Assembly (NCBI RefSeq): GCF_050306235.1
Contig: NZ_JBLWFH010000001.1
Coordinates: 523,689-587,688 of the forward strand
Origin: Glaciecola sp947496235
Lineage (GTDB): Bacteria > Pseudomonadota > Gammaproteobacteria > Enterobacterales > Alteromonadaceae
Direction of reading: 5' to 3'
DNA length: 64,000 nucleotides
The notes under the pieces are model-generated. The model did not search any database, was not told the DNA's origin, and saw only the letters and a list, made by a program, of their open reading frames with translations. Position 1 is the stretch's first letter; each line of letters opens with the position of its first letter. A program made the translations under genes and the position numbers. Of the stretch, positions 35,197 to 43,168 are shown piece by piece.

Positions 35197-36108
35197 ATGA
35201 ATGATATTAGTCTGATCGACCTAAAGCAGCTACGGGTCTTTAAAGCACTCTTAAAAGAGCGAAACGTGACACGTGCCGCCGCCCAGATGGGCCTTACTCA
35301 GCAGGCTGTAAGCGCTCAACTGAGCAAGCTAAGGGACACGTTTCAAGATCATCTATTCTTGCGCTCCGCACAGGGCATCATTCCCACGCCACTCGCCGAA
35401 CAGCTTGAGCCAAGAGTAAATGCAGTGTTCGAGAGTCTTGCGGCATTAGCACCGCCTGACAGGTTCGATCCTGCCGAGGTGCAAACGACCTTTGCGATAT
35501 CCGCAACGGATTATGCTGTGGCAGTTATATTGCCCAGGTTGATGGCGAAGGTAAGAGCTCAAGCTCCAGGGCTAAAGCTGATTATCAGGGACTTTGAAAG
35601 CGATAGACTGTATCCGCTCCTGACCTCTGGAGACCTCGATCTGGCTTTAACCTTTCCGGCGTTCGTCCCCAATAATTGTCAAACGAAATGGTTGTTCTCC
35701 GAGCACCACATCTGCGTAACAAGGAGCGACTCTCCATTGCAAAACCGGCAACTCTCCATTGGAGACATTGCCGACTTGCCTCAGATTATCGTCTCCCCGA
35801 CAAGGGCAAACCTGATCGGTTCAGCGGATGACTGGTTTGCGAGCAAGGGCTACAGCCGAAATATCGTCATGTCGGTACCGAGCTTCTCAGCTGCACCGGC
35901 CTGTATCGCCTCAACCGACTGCATAGCCTTCCTGCCCTCACGCATTCTGCCGAATCCGCTGGTTCGTCCGATCCTGCTCGATGACTCGCCACCCTGCTTC
36001 GATGTCATTGCCGCATGGCACCCTTGCTCAAGCCGGGACCCGCTGCACAAGTGGATACTGTCACTTCTCCAGCAGGCATTCCCGGCGCAAGAAAGCACTA
36101 AACTATAG
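35197..36108 (+). CDS. LysR-family transcriptional regulator
   Basis: The 303-aa protein has an N-terminal winged helix-turn-helix (LKQLRVFKALLKERNVTRAAAQMGLTQQAVSAQLSKL, residues 7-44) and a periplasmic-binding-like effector domain. It is the only plus-strand gene between the ALDH pseudogene and the NemR region and is divergent from that pseudogene, the classical arrangement for a LysR regulator and its target. Its normal target may therefore be the broken ALDH, leaving it orphaned. There is no strong Shine-Dalgarno before the ATG. Confidence 0.88.
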   Translation: MNDISLIDLKQLRVFKALLKERNVTRAAAQMGLTQQAVSAQLSKLRDTFQDHLFLRSAQGIIPTPLAEQLEPRVNAVFESLAALAPPDRFDPAEVQTTFAISATDYAVAVILPRLMAKVRAQAPGLKLIIRDFESDRLYPLLTSGDLDLALTFPAFVPNNCQTKWLFSEHHICVTRSDSPLQNRQLSIGDIADLPQIIVSPTRANLIGSADDWFASKGYSRNIVMSVPSFSAAPACIASTDCIAFLPSRILPNPLVRPILLDDSPPCFDVIAAWHPCSSRDPLHKWILSLLQQAFPAQESTKL

Positions 36109-36121
36109 GAGTGCCCTGCGG

Positions 36122-37135
36122 CTACCACTCAACAACGATTTTGCCAAAGTGGCTACCACTTTCCTGAAGCCGAAAAGCATCCGCTAAACGATCTAGAGGG
36201 AAACTGCAGTCGATCACTGGGCGAAGATTGTTTTGTTTCAACGCTGCAACGTATTCCTGCTGCTGACGACGGCTGCCAACCACCAACCCTTGCAAGCGAG
36301 CCTGTTTGGCCATCAACAACGAGGTGGGTACATCGCCACCTCGTCCTGTCAACACGCCAATCAAAGCTACGTGGCCGCCAACGCGAACCGCCTGCAAGGA
36401 CTGTGCAAGCGTGCCAGGTCCACCGACCTCAACAACGTGGTCAACACCCCGTCCATTCGTCAATTCGAGCACTTCAGTACCCCAATCAGGATTCGTCCGA
36501 TAGTTAATAACATCGGTTGCCCCAAGAGACCGAGCCCTTTCAAGCTTTTTGTCAGAGGAGGAGGTTACGATGACGCGCGCGCCCATGGCTCTGGCAATCT
36601 GTAAGGCTGCAATAGATACCCCCCCGGTGCCGAGCAACAGCACACTATCACCGGCCTTGATTCCCCCCTCAACCACCAAAGCCCGCCATGCTGTCAGGCC
36701 AGCTGTGGTGATCGTCGCTGCTTCGGAATGGCCCCAACACGAAGGCGCATGGGTAAAATAGTGTGCTGGCCGCACCACATACTCAGTCGCGTAACCGTCT
36801 ATTCCATCACCTGGCGTTCTTCGGAAACTGCCCACATCATCAAATGCGCGACCGTCCTGCCATTGAGGGAAAAAACTAGACACAACACTTTCGCCAACAG
36901 CGAACTCAGTCACGCCTTCACCCACAGCCTCGACCACTCCCGCACCGTCAGACATTAGAATTCGCCCATCAGTGGTTGGGATACTCCCATTAGCGACCAG
37001 TAAGTCGTGGAAATTGAGGGAGGTTGCATGTATTGCCACGCGTATCTGTCCCACTCCAGGTTGACCAGGATCGGGCAGATCTCTCAGCTCTAATTGATTC
37101 AGCCCACCCGGGGCCCGCAGAACAACTGCTCTCAT
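36122..37135 (-). CDS. Zinc-independent NAD(P)H alcohol dehydrogenase/quinone oxidoreductase-like protein (MDR)
   Basis: The 337-aa MDR protein has an N-terminal GroES-like domain (IRVAIHATSLNFHDLLVANG) and Rossmann motif GDSVLLLGTGGVSIAALQIARAMGARVIVTSSS. The GroES-domain Cys/His zinc ligands of classical ADHs are not in their usual places, so an enone or quinone reductase function is more likely than zinc alcohol dehydrogenase. Box 4 lies 23 bp upstream of its ATG, directly downstream of nemR. The stop is 13 bases from the convergent LysR stop. Confidence 0.86.
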   Translation of the reverse strand: MRAVVLRAPGGLNQLELRDLPDPGQPGVGQIRVAIHATSLNFHDLLVANGSIPTTDGRILMSDGAGVVEAVGEGVTEFAVGESVVSSFFPQWQDGRAFDDVGSFRRTPGDGIDGYATEYVVRPAHYFTHAPSCWGHSEAATITTAGLTAWRALVVEGGIKAGDSVLLLGTGGVSIAALQIARAMGARVIVTSSSDKKLERARSLGATDVINYRTNPDWGTEVLELTNGRGVDHVVEVGGPGTLAQSLQAVRVGGHVALIGVLTGRGGDVPTSLLMAKQARLQGLVVGSRRQQQEYVAALKQNNLRPVIDCSFPLDRLADAFRLQESGSHFGKIVVEW

Positions 37136-37157
37136 AAGGATTCCCTATTTTTATAAA

Positions 37158-37172
37158 TAGACTGGTCGTCTA
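37158..37172. promoter_or_regulatory. NemR-type box 4
   Basis: TAGAC-TGGTC-GTCTA has perfect arms and lies between the nemR-like stop and the MDR start, overlapping a TATAAA-like -10 on the opposite side. This places the MDR gene under its own controlled promoter rather than only read-through from the regulator. Confidence 0.7.
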
Positions 37173-37196
37173 TAACTGGATGAAAATTTTTACCGA

Positions 37197-37799
37197 TTAG
37201 TTCTTTTTTAACCCCAGCAAACCTTGTGTTGCCTCAAACGCAGACTCCATGGGCTCACGGCTGCGTGTGATTTTCGCACGCAAGCTCGCACCCAACCATA
37301 ATTGATAGAGAGTTGACGCTGTCGTTTTCGCATCCAGATGAGCAGATAACGAGCCATCAGCAATGCCGTCTTCAACCGCTCGGGCAAGTCTTGCGATAAC
37401 TCGATCTGTTCCCTGCTGCAACACAATACGCATAGTTTCGGATAAATCGCTAACTTCGGCTGCAAGTTTGACCGCCAGACACTTGCCTTTCGGGTCGCAG
37501 GCCGACTGAGTTTCCAGCCAGGCTTCCCAGTAACTCATCAATCGCTCTGCTCCGGACAAACCCGGTCGAGAGAGCAGTGCCTCCAGAGACGCTTGGTAGC
37601 CGGAAAAATAGCTCTTTAGTAATTCCTCACCAAAGGCCTCTTTGGATCCAAAATAATGATAAAAGGACCCTTTAGGCACATCAGCGGTCTTCAGAATTTC
37701 GCTCAATCCGACAGCACTAAACCCTTTACCACTGATAATACACTGGCCGGTTTCCAAGATATGACTACGTACATCGTGAACATTAACTTTTGATTTCAT
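37197..37799 (-). CDS. nemR: NemR-like TetR-family electrophile-sensing repressor
   Basis: The 200-aa TetR protein has a helix-turn-helix VGLSEILKTADVPKGSFYHYFGSKEAFGEELLKSYF (residues ~30-65), very close to E. coli NemR. The KCLAVKLAAEVSDLSETMR segment matches the region of the redox-active Cys of NemR that reacts with HOCl, methylglyoxal and N-ethylmaleimide. The extra Cys of NemR in AEVCDLS is Ser here. NemR represses an Old Yellow Enzyme and a glyoxalase in E. coli. A perfect box lies 20 bp upstream of this ATG, suggesting autoregulation, and other boxes precede the MDR, GST, SSADH and ohr genes. Confidence 0.88.
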   Translation of the reverse strand: MKSKVNVHDVRSHILETGQCIISGKGFSAVGLSEILKTADVPKGSFYHYFGSKEAFGEELLKSYFSGYQASLEALLSRPGLSGAERLMSYWEAWLETQSACDPKGKCLAVKLAAEVSDLSETMRIVLQQGTDRVIARLARAVEDGIADGSLSAHLDAKTTASTLYQLWLGASLRAKITRSREPMESAFEATQGLLGLKKN

Positions 37800-37819
37800 A
37801 GGTAGATTCTAAGCCGGAC

Positions 37820-37834
37820 TAGACCAATTGTCTA
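37820..37834. promoter_or_regulatory. NemR-type box 5 (autoregulatory)
   Basis: TAGAC-CAATT-GTCTA has perfect arms and sits 20 bp upstream of the nemR-like ATG, followed at once by another TAGAC half-site. Confidence 0.75.
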
Positions 37835-37932
37835 GACTAGAGACTCTGGTTGTGCACGGAAACCTATGGAAAACAAACGCTCGACCGAATACTTTTATTA
37901 CGCTTGGCTGCAAGACGGCGGTGCATTATGAT

Positions 37933-37947
37933 TAGACTGGTCGTATA
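37933..37947. promoter_or_regulatory. NemR-type box 6 (upstream of GST)
   Basis: TAGAC-TGGTC-GTATA has one mismatch in the right arm. It lies about 95 bp upstream of the glutathione S-transferase ATG in the divergent nemR/GST intergenic region. Confidence 0.65.
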
Positions 37948-38041
37948 TGATGTGAGATAGTAACAATCTAACACTTGAGTGGGTAGTCACCCAGCAAAAC
38001 CGCCTCTTCACTCATCTCGCACAAATCTTCCGGAGTTATAT

Positions 38042-38668
38042 ATGATCCTCATTCATCACTTAAACGATTCGCGCTCACAGCGTATTCTCTGGTTGCTCGA
38101 AGAGCTAGGCCTTGAGTACGACATTAAACGCTATGAGCGTGATTCGGTTACACATTTGGCGCCACCAGAGCTGTTGCACATTCACCCATTAGGTAAGTCG
38201 CCGGTCATTGAAGACGGCAATTTCATCATCCATGAATCCGGGGCAATTATTGATTATCTCATCAGAAAATATGCTGGAGACCTCCTGCACCCTACTCCTG
38301 AAAGCCGGGCGTATGAGCAATATGTGCAATGGCTTCACTACGCTGAGGGATCAGCAATGCTTCCTCTGCTGTTGAAGGTTTATGTTGATCCTCTGGGAGA
38401 TGGAGGTGCAGCTCTGCAGCCGCGCATAAACAGCGAACTAGATAATCATTTGGGTTTTGTTGAAGCTTCGTTGGAGGGTAAAACCTTTCTGCTAGATGAA
38501 CTGTTCAGTGCCGCAGATATCCAGATGAGCTTTGTTGGGGAGATTGCAGGCTCATTTGGTCTATTACACCAACGCCCCAACCTGACAGCTTGGATCAAAC
38601 GGCTCCAAGCCCGCCCCGCATACCAATCTGCCTTAACCAGAGGTGGTACCTACCGTTTAGCCAACTAG
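38042..38668 (+). CDS. Glutathione S-transferase
   Basis: The 208-aa protein (ATG at 38042 with CCGGAG upstream; a longer frame exists from 37979) has a thioredoxin-like N-terminal domain. It starts ILIHHLNDSRSQRILWLLEELGLEYDIKRYERD, with the glutathione-binding GKSPVIEDGNFIIHESGAIIDYLI. An all-helical C-terminal domain with LLDELFSAADIQMSF follows. The active-site region has Ser in NDSRSQR, the beta/theta-type position. It would conjugate glutathione to electrophiles and complements the reductases in this cargo. Confidence 0.9.
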   Translation: MILIHHLNDSRSQRILWLLEELGLEYDIKRYERDSVTHLAPPELLHIHPLGKSPVIEDGNFIIHESGAIIDYLIRKYAGDLLHPTPESRAYEQYVQWLHYAEGSAMLPLLLKVYVDPLGDGGAALQPRINSELDNHLGFVEASLEGKTFLLDELFSAADIQMSFVGEIAGSFGLLHQRPNLTAWIKRLQARPAYQSALTRGGTYRLAN

Positions 38669-38831
38669 TATAAAACCTGTAGGTCTGATTGAGGTGTTTA
38701 GCACCTCTTCAATGGCCGAGCTTTCCCATCAATCTGCTTTGTTAACAGAGTTAATACCATCATGTTTGTTTCTCCAATTGGTTATCTGTTTTTCATTCTC
38801 CATGTTTTTTCAAATATGCAAGGCGCAAAAA

Positions 38832-38849
38832 AAGGGGCCGAAGCCCCTT
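38832..38849 (-). terminator. Rho-independent terminator after the recombination operon
   Basis: AAGGGGC (38832-38838) and GCCCCTT (38843-38849) form a perfect stem with a four-base loop. On the minus strand it is followed by a run of T residues, four bases after the primase-like stop. Confidence 0.85.
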
Positions 38850-38852
38850 GGA

Positions 38853-39926
38853 TCAGATATGAACTTTCGGAAAGCCTATGGCACCGTAAACATTCAGAAC
38901 ATCATTCCAATCCCAACTTTTCACGCCGAGTGACGTTGGTATCGGAGGGATTAGGACTTGTGTCAGAACGCCTTTCTGCCAGGCTTTTTTCTTGAGTTCA
39001 TTCGCTGCATTCAGGCCAGTCTCAGAGAGATCGTGGTCTGCCCAGATGTACAGCATTTTCACATTACTTGGTGGTTCAAACCTAGCCAGTAGCGTTGCAT
39101 TCACAACCGACCAACATGTCTGTCCCGTAACCCTGGTAACCGCTAAAGCTGTTTCGATGCCTTCAGAAACACCTAGTACCTCACCAGGCTCACCAATCGG
39201 AATGGCACCACCAGTGATTGTTCTGTCACTTGGTATCGGCATCATCTTTTTAGGCTTTTCGACCGGCGCTTTGAATCCATCTTCACTTAGGTAGATCCGA
39301 TGGAACGTGGCCGAACGCCGTTGCTGCGTGACGATTTTACCTAGCAGCGCTGGGTAGCTATCGATAAACAGACCATCTTCATCATGGTAAGGCAAGTTTG
39401 GATGAAACCTCAGCACCGAATCCCATTCAGGACGAAGCCGCGTAACAATGCCACGACGATGCAAGTAGTTCCAAACCGGTTGCGCACGAGTATCTGCAAG
39501 AGATAACGTTTCTCCCCAAGTTTGATTCAAGCGATGGATAATCGCTTTGTCCTCGTCCTGCTTTCTAGCCCTCCAATCAACTGCGTTACTCGGTATTGGC
39601 CGAATAGGTGCTTGTATTTGTCCGGGTTGAATACCAAGAACCTGGCCGATTGCTTCAACAGACTGAGCAAAGTTCCATCCATTAATCCAAGACAACAGTT
39701 CAAAACCATCATGAAAAATCCCGCAGGTGTTACAAACGCCACCTCCGGTATATTCAGCATCTTTGAATAGCCTAAAGCCATCACGACCGCCATGAACAGG
39801 GCAAGCCACATGACGGCCTTTTCGAGCAATAGCGGCATCAAGTTCTGGCACCAATGCCGCCAAGACTTGAAGCCATTGGCCATTAAGATATGGCCTCACT
39901 GTTTCAATCTGTAAAGGTAACGCCAT
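38853..39926 (-). CDS. Primase/helicase-like zinc-finger and Toprim protein
   Basis: The 357-aa protein has an N-terminal zinc-binding module HVACPVHGGRDGFRLF ... GGVCNTCGIFHDGFELLSWI (residues 38-80), as in phage P4/T7 primases. A Toprim domain holds GVSEGIETALAVTRVTG (acidic Glu) and MLYIWADHDLSETG (Asp-x-Asp). No helicase Walker A is seen, so it is a stand-alone primase-like protein. Its start follows an intrinsic terminator and a free AAGGAGG, unlike the leader-controlled genes upstream. It is conserved next to radC in SXT/R391 elements. Confidence 0.82.
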   Translation of the reverse strand: MALPLQIETVRPYLNGQWLQVLAALVPELDAAIARKGRHVACPVHGGRDGFRLFKDAEYTGGGVCNTCGIFHDGFELLSWINGWNFAQSVEAIGQVLGIQPGQIQAPIRPIPSNAVDWRARKQDEDKAIIHRLNQTWGETLSLADTRAQPVWNYLHRRGIVTRLRPEWDSVLRFHPNLPYHDEDGLFIDSYPALLGKIVTQQRRSATFHRIYLSEDGFKAPVEKPKKMMPIPSDRTITGGAIPIGEPGEVLGVSEGIETALAVTRVTGQTCWSVVNATLLARFEPPSNVKMLYIWADHDLSETGLNAANELKKKAWQKGVLTQVLIPPIPTSLGVKSWDWNDVLNVYGAIGFPKVHI

Positions 39927-39940
39927 ATAACCTCCTTAAG

Positions 39941-39978
39941 TAAAAAGCCGACTCCTACCACTGGTGGTAAAAGTCAGC
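39941..39978 (-). terminator. Intercistronic intrinsic terminator/attenuator
   Basis: An interrupted stem pairs GCCGACTCCTACCAC (from 39947) with GTGGTAAAAGTCAGC (to 39978). On the minus strand it ends in five T residues (complement of 39942-39946), immediately before the Shine-Dalgarno of the primase-like gene. A second hairpin (CCTGCATT/AATGCAGG) precedes it near 39987-40016. Read-through would be needed for the upstream operon to express the primase-like gene. Confidence 0.65.
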
Positions 39979-40017
39979 TTGGGTCCTGCATTGAGCCGTT
40001 TGGTTAATGCAGGAACG

Positions 40018-40359
40018 TTAGTCAAGCTGGATACCATGTCGTCCTAATAGACACATGATGGAATCACGAAGCACATCAGGATCGACAACCGCAGCCATCG
40101 CGCAAACACGAAAGCAAAATGGCGCTATTTCGTCATTTTGAATCCACGACAACACATCCTTGCGCAACCGAGTACTGACACGACCATCCAGCAATACTCG
40201 GATCGCATCCAATAGAATGCCTTCGCGTAACTGCCAGATTTCCGTGTCAGACCAAGTGACTGGGGCATCATCAAACTCAAATAGAAATTCGAGCTGTGAT
40301 GACGTGTGTCGATGGGACTGCTTTTGTGATGTAGGAGAATGGGCAATGCGCCCATTCAT
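40018..40359 (-). CDS. Small conserved protein coupled to radC, function unknown
   Basis: The 113-aa protein is rich in charged residues and contains YDLW-like segments (APVTWSDTEIWQLREGILLDAIRVLLDG) and a cysteine pair PFCFRVCAMAAVV. No catalytic motif or known domain is recognised. Its ATG overlaps the radC stop (TAATG), so translation is coupled to radC. It has no leader of its own, in contrast to most cistrons of this operon. Confidence 0.65.
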   Translation of the reverse strand: MNGRIAHSPTSQKQSHRHTSSQLEFLFEFDDAPVTWSDTEIWQLREGILLDAIRVLLDGRVSTRLRKDVLSWIQNDEIAPFCFRVCAMAAVVDPDVLRDSIMCLLGRHGIQLD

Positions 40360-40856
40360 TAAAGATAACCGCGTTCAGCAAGCGAAACGCAGCCCTCGGA
40401 TGCGACCACGACATGGTCAAGCGTTCGAATATCAACAAGTGACAAGGCGTCACGGAGTCGATGAGTTATGCGTTTATCAGCTTCACTGGGCTCAGGATCA
40501 CCCGATGGATGGTTATGAACCAGTATCACTGCTGCCGCATTAAGCTCTAGCGCACGCTTTGTTACTTCCCTTGGATACACGCTCGCCGCATCTAAAGTGC
40601 CTTTGAACAGCTCTTCAAATCGAATAACGCGATGCTTTGTATCAAGAAACAGCACGCCAAAGACTTCGTGCTCATACTCGTGCATCAGTGTTTGCAGGTA
40701 TGAGAACGCCGATGATGGCTGTTCAATTTTGCGACCTTTACTCAATCGACCACGGGCAAGCTTGAGCGCCATATCTAAAATATCCGCTTCAGTCACTTGC
40801 TCAGGAACGATGTAAGTACCGGCTTCTTCGCCAGCTAAGAACTTTTTGTTTTTCAT
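40359..40856 (-). CDS. radC: RadC-family JAB/MPN-domain protein
   Basis: The 165-aa protein from the ATG at 40856 has the RadC metalloprotein motif Hx(1)Hx(7)D in VILVHNHPSGDPEPSEAD and the upstream Glu in HEYEHEVFGVLFLD. It lacks the N-terminal helix-hairpin-helix of chromosomal RadC, as usual for mobile-element copies. The biochemical role is unsettled; mobile RadC proteins are often associated with recombination or anti-restriction genes. The Shine-Dalgarno GGAG is inside a hairpin (GTCTCC/GGAGAC). Confidence 0.88.
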   Translation of the reverse strand: MKNKKFLAGEEAGTYIVPEQVTEADILDMALKLARGRLSKGRKIEQPSSAFSYLQTLMHEYEHEVFGVLFLDTKHRVIRFEELFKGTLDAASVYPREVTKRALELNAAAVILVHNHPSGDPEPSEADKRITHRLRDALSLVDIRTLDHVVVASEGCVSLAERGYL

Positions 40857-40924
40857 AGGAGTCTCCACAAAAAAAAGCGGAGACGAACCCATGCCCTGAA
40901 GGGGACGGAATCGTCCCCGCAGGG
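40857..40924 (-). promoter_or_regulatory. Two-hairpin leader with sequestered RBS, upstream of radC
   Basis: On the minus strand a G/C-rich hairpin (CCCTG-AGGGGACG paired with CGTCCCC-CAGGG, 40894-40924) is followed by a second stem GTCTCC/GGAGAC (40861-40866 with 40879-40884) that buries the GGAG of radC. The arrangement recurs before eight other genes in this operon and fits the published radC RNA motif as I recall it. Confidence 0.75.
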
Positions 40925-40941
40925 TGGTATAATTGATGTGG

Positions 40942-42597
40942 TTACTGAATTAACAGTTGTTGTGTTACTTCGAATAACTCACGCTTTAGATCTTTGACGT
41001 CATTAATCACAATGCTTTGAGGAAAGAATTTCTCAACACTGCGTGTTTGAATCCCGATCCCCAGCAGCTCAAAGCCACTGCGTCTGCACCGGTCAACAAT
41101 GTCATGCGTGGCAGCCCAATCATCTGGGTCACCATCCGTTAGCACTATCATTAGCTTTCGCTTCTGTTTTTGCGCTAACAAACTGTTTGCCGCAAACCAC
41201 ATTGCTTGTGCCATAGGCGTACAACCTCGTGGTTTTTGGTCAAAACAGGCGGCCCGATGTCGAACCGATTGCTTGGGCAATAACGCGATAGAAACTTCCT
41301 GATGAATACCAGGAAAATAACTGACCGCAGGTACAACACCCGGTATGCCTTCCAGTGCCATGGCCAAAGCCAAAGCGGCTTCATTGGCAACATGAAAGTA
41401 CTTTCGATTACCTTCGCCAATGGGTTTACCCATTGAACCCGATATATCGACCAGCAAGTGCACAGCAGCATTGGGCGCAATGCGAGGTTGCCTTTGAATA
41501 AACAATCTCGACTCACCGGCTTGTGAAGCGGCAAGACGATGGGTTGCAACTCGAAGACCGTGCCTTTTGGCATGATTCCGATTGTCCTGACTGGACTGAA
41601 CCATGCCCCTAAGTCGGGCTCGAATTTGAGCGGACTCAGACGCCGAAAAGGTCAAGATCGCCTCATCACCCAACATAGCGTGCTCTGCTTGGGGCAAACT
41701 GAGTGGAGTGACACCCTGATGTCCTTCAGCTTGTTCCGACAACACTTCTGCCACTTGGGCAAAGGTATCGGGTTCAAACTGAGCGGCACTGGCCTCTAAG
41801 GCTTGTCGCAAATTGTCAGCTTGATCAGAGTTATCTGAATCCCCCGTTTCAGCAGCATCCCCCATTGCAGACGAGTCTGCTTCCGGGGTTTGACTGTCAC
41901 TACTGTTATTGCTGTCATTACTCGCATCTTGTCCAATGTCATTACCGTTATCAGCATCCGACTCATCCTGTGGTGGACGAGATTCTTCTTCCAACATGGC
42001 AACGATGGCATCGACAAGTTTCAGCACTTCACCTGTAGACGCTAGGCTAGGCACTGCTGTCAGCATGGCGCTTAACCGGCTCATCGCTGCGGCAGGAAAG
42101 AGTTGTCTCACTCTTTCATCGACTGCTTGATACAAAGGCGTCAGTGCTTTCTGACCGAGAAAATGGCATCTCAAGCGGAACAACAACCAGGCTTGCAAGT
42201 TAGATGCAGGCTCAAGCTGTTCAGGTACACACATCTGCTGAGTTTCCACCATGTACTCAATCACTTGCGAAATACTGCGCCGGGTTCCGGGGTAATCCTT
42301 TCCCAATTCGTTTTCAATGCGAACGTCCTCAATGATATTGAGAAGTGCCTTACGGATCGGTTTGGACGACGCCTTCTGCACCATTTCAAAATTAGTATGC
42401 CGAATATGCGCCGCTTCATGAGCCAGATAACCCCAAGCTATCTGTTGATAGTGTGGGTCGTCTGGGTTTGCTGTTGGGATCACAATCCGCTCACCATCGG
42501 TAAACGCATCTTGTCCTTGAATAAGCACCTTCACACCAAACTTTTCGCCATAAGCGGCGGCAACGATTGGCAGTGCGTTTTTTAATGGATGATTCAT
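40942..42597 (-). CDS. CobT-like VWA-domain protein with N-terminal HExxH-type motif
   Basis: The 551-aa protein has a metalloprotease-like YLAHEAAHIRHTNF (~residue 53) near the N-terminus. A very acidic Ser/Asp/Asn-rich linker (about 210-270) leads to a C-terminal von Willebrand A domain with MIDAS residues VDISGSMGKPIG (~390) and VLTDGDPDD (~495). This is the layout of CobT/MoxR-partner proteins that work with an AAA+ ATPase, here the CobS-like protein at 44988. The pair probably forms a metal-chelatase-type or remodelling complex; the target in ICEs is unknown. Confidence 0.85.
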   Translation of the reverse strand: MNHPLKNALPIVAAAYGEKFGVKVLIQGQDAFTDGERIVIPTANPDDPHYQQIAWGYLAHEAAHIRHTNFEMVQKASSKPIRKALLNIIEDVRIENELGKDYPGTRRSISQVIEYMVETQQMCVPEQLEPASNLQAWLLFRLRCHFLGQKALTPLYQAVDERVRQLFPAAAMSRLSAMLTAVPSLASTGEVLKLVDAIVAMLEEESRPPQDESDADNGNDIGQDASNDSNNSSDSQTPEADSSAMGDAAETGDSDNSDQADNLRQALEASAAQFEPDTFAQVAEVLSEQAEGHQGVTPLSLPQAEHAMLGDEAILTFSASESAQIRARLRGMVQSSQDNRNHAKRHGLRVATHRLAASQAGESRLFIQRQPRIAPNAAVHLLVDISGSMGKPIGEGNRKYFHVANEAALALAMALEGIPGVVPAVSYFPGIHQEVSIALLPKQSVRHRAACFDQKPRGCTPMAQAMWFAANSLLAQKQKRKLMIVLTDGDPDDWAATHDIVDRCRRSGFELLGIGIQTRSVEKFFPQSIVINDVKDLKRELFEVTQQLLIQ

Positions 42598-42655
42598 GGG
42601 AGTCTCCTAATCATTAGGGGGAATACTCCCTCAGCGGGAGCGTTTCCCCGCTGGG
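42598..42655 (-). promoter_or_regulatory. Two-hairpin leader with sequestered RBS, upstream of VWA gene
   Basis: GGGAGT...CTCCTAAT (42598-42611) pairs with ATTAGG...ACTCCC (42613-42630), covering the AGGAG ribosome site on the minus strand. A second stem CAGCGGGA/TCCCCGCTG lies at 42632-42653. It is one of nine alike leaders. Confidence 0.75.
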
Positions 42656-42666
42656 AATGTGGATGT

Positions 42667-43107
42667 TTAAACCTGTGCTTTTAGCTTATCCAGGTCGTAT
42701 TTTTGACCTAACCAAGCCACCAATTGAGCTGGACTCTCGTGCTGTTCAAATGACGTTTTAAGCTGGTCTAAACTCAGGATGTCATCCAATGTCAGACCGT
42801 ACTGGTCTTGTAACTGAGTAGACACCTCGTGTTGATATTGCAGCCAGGCCCGCTCAAAAGCGGTTTGCTGCAATGCCATGTTTGGAACAAATACCATGGC
42901 CGTGACCCAAACACCTTGCCCGTCCGCATCTGCGATCAGCACAGGGTTCTTGGGGATCAAAACACTATGTGTTGAGTACGACCGTTGTACTAACGCTCGA
43001 CAACACGCCACTTCTGGTATCGATTCGCTTTCAACAGCATCAGTCACACCACGAAAATGTGGTTCAAACTGGTTCAGTTGGCTGGGGTTATGGATGGTTG
43101 ATTGCAT
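42667..43107 (-). CDS. Conserved SXT/R391 hypothetical protein
   Basis: The 146-aa soluble protein has no recognised domain. It contains RALVQRSYSTHSVLIPKNPVLIADADGQGVWVTAMVFVPN in a beta-rich first half and a helical second half ending LGQKYDLDKLKAQV. It sits between the DUF3150 and VWA genes and has its own RBS-sequestering leader. Its constant placement in the AAA+/VWA cluster suggests it works with them, but the sequence gives no mechanism. Confidence 0.6.
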   Translation of the reverse strand: MQSTIHNPSQLNQFEPHFRGVTDAVESESIPEVACCRALVQRSYSTHSVLIPKNPVLIADADGQGVWVTAMVFVPNMALQQTAFERAWLQYQHEVSTQLQDQYGLTLDDILSLDQLKTSFEQHESPAQLVAWLGQKYDLDKLKAQV

Positions 43108-43111
43108 AATT

Positions 43112-43165
43112 TCCTCTTACATAGTTCAGAGGACATGCGCCCTTCAGGGCAACATGCCCTCAAGG
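43112..43165 (-). promoter_or_regulatory. Two-hairpin leader with sequestered RBS
   Basis: TCCTCT (43112-43117) pairs with AGAGGA (43128-43133), hiding the GAGGA ribosome site of the 146-aa gene. Upstream on the message CCTTCAGGGC (43141-43150) pairs with GCCCTCAAGG (43156-43165) with one mismatch. Confidence 0.7.
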
Positions 43166-43168
43166 ACG

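Noticed and set aside
36122..37135. Classical zinc alcohol dehydrogenase
   Set aside because: Catalytic and structural zinc cysteines are not in the expected positions, so I describe a zinc-independent MDR reductase.
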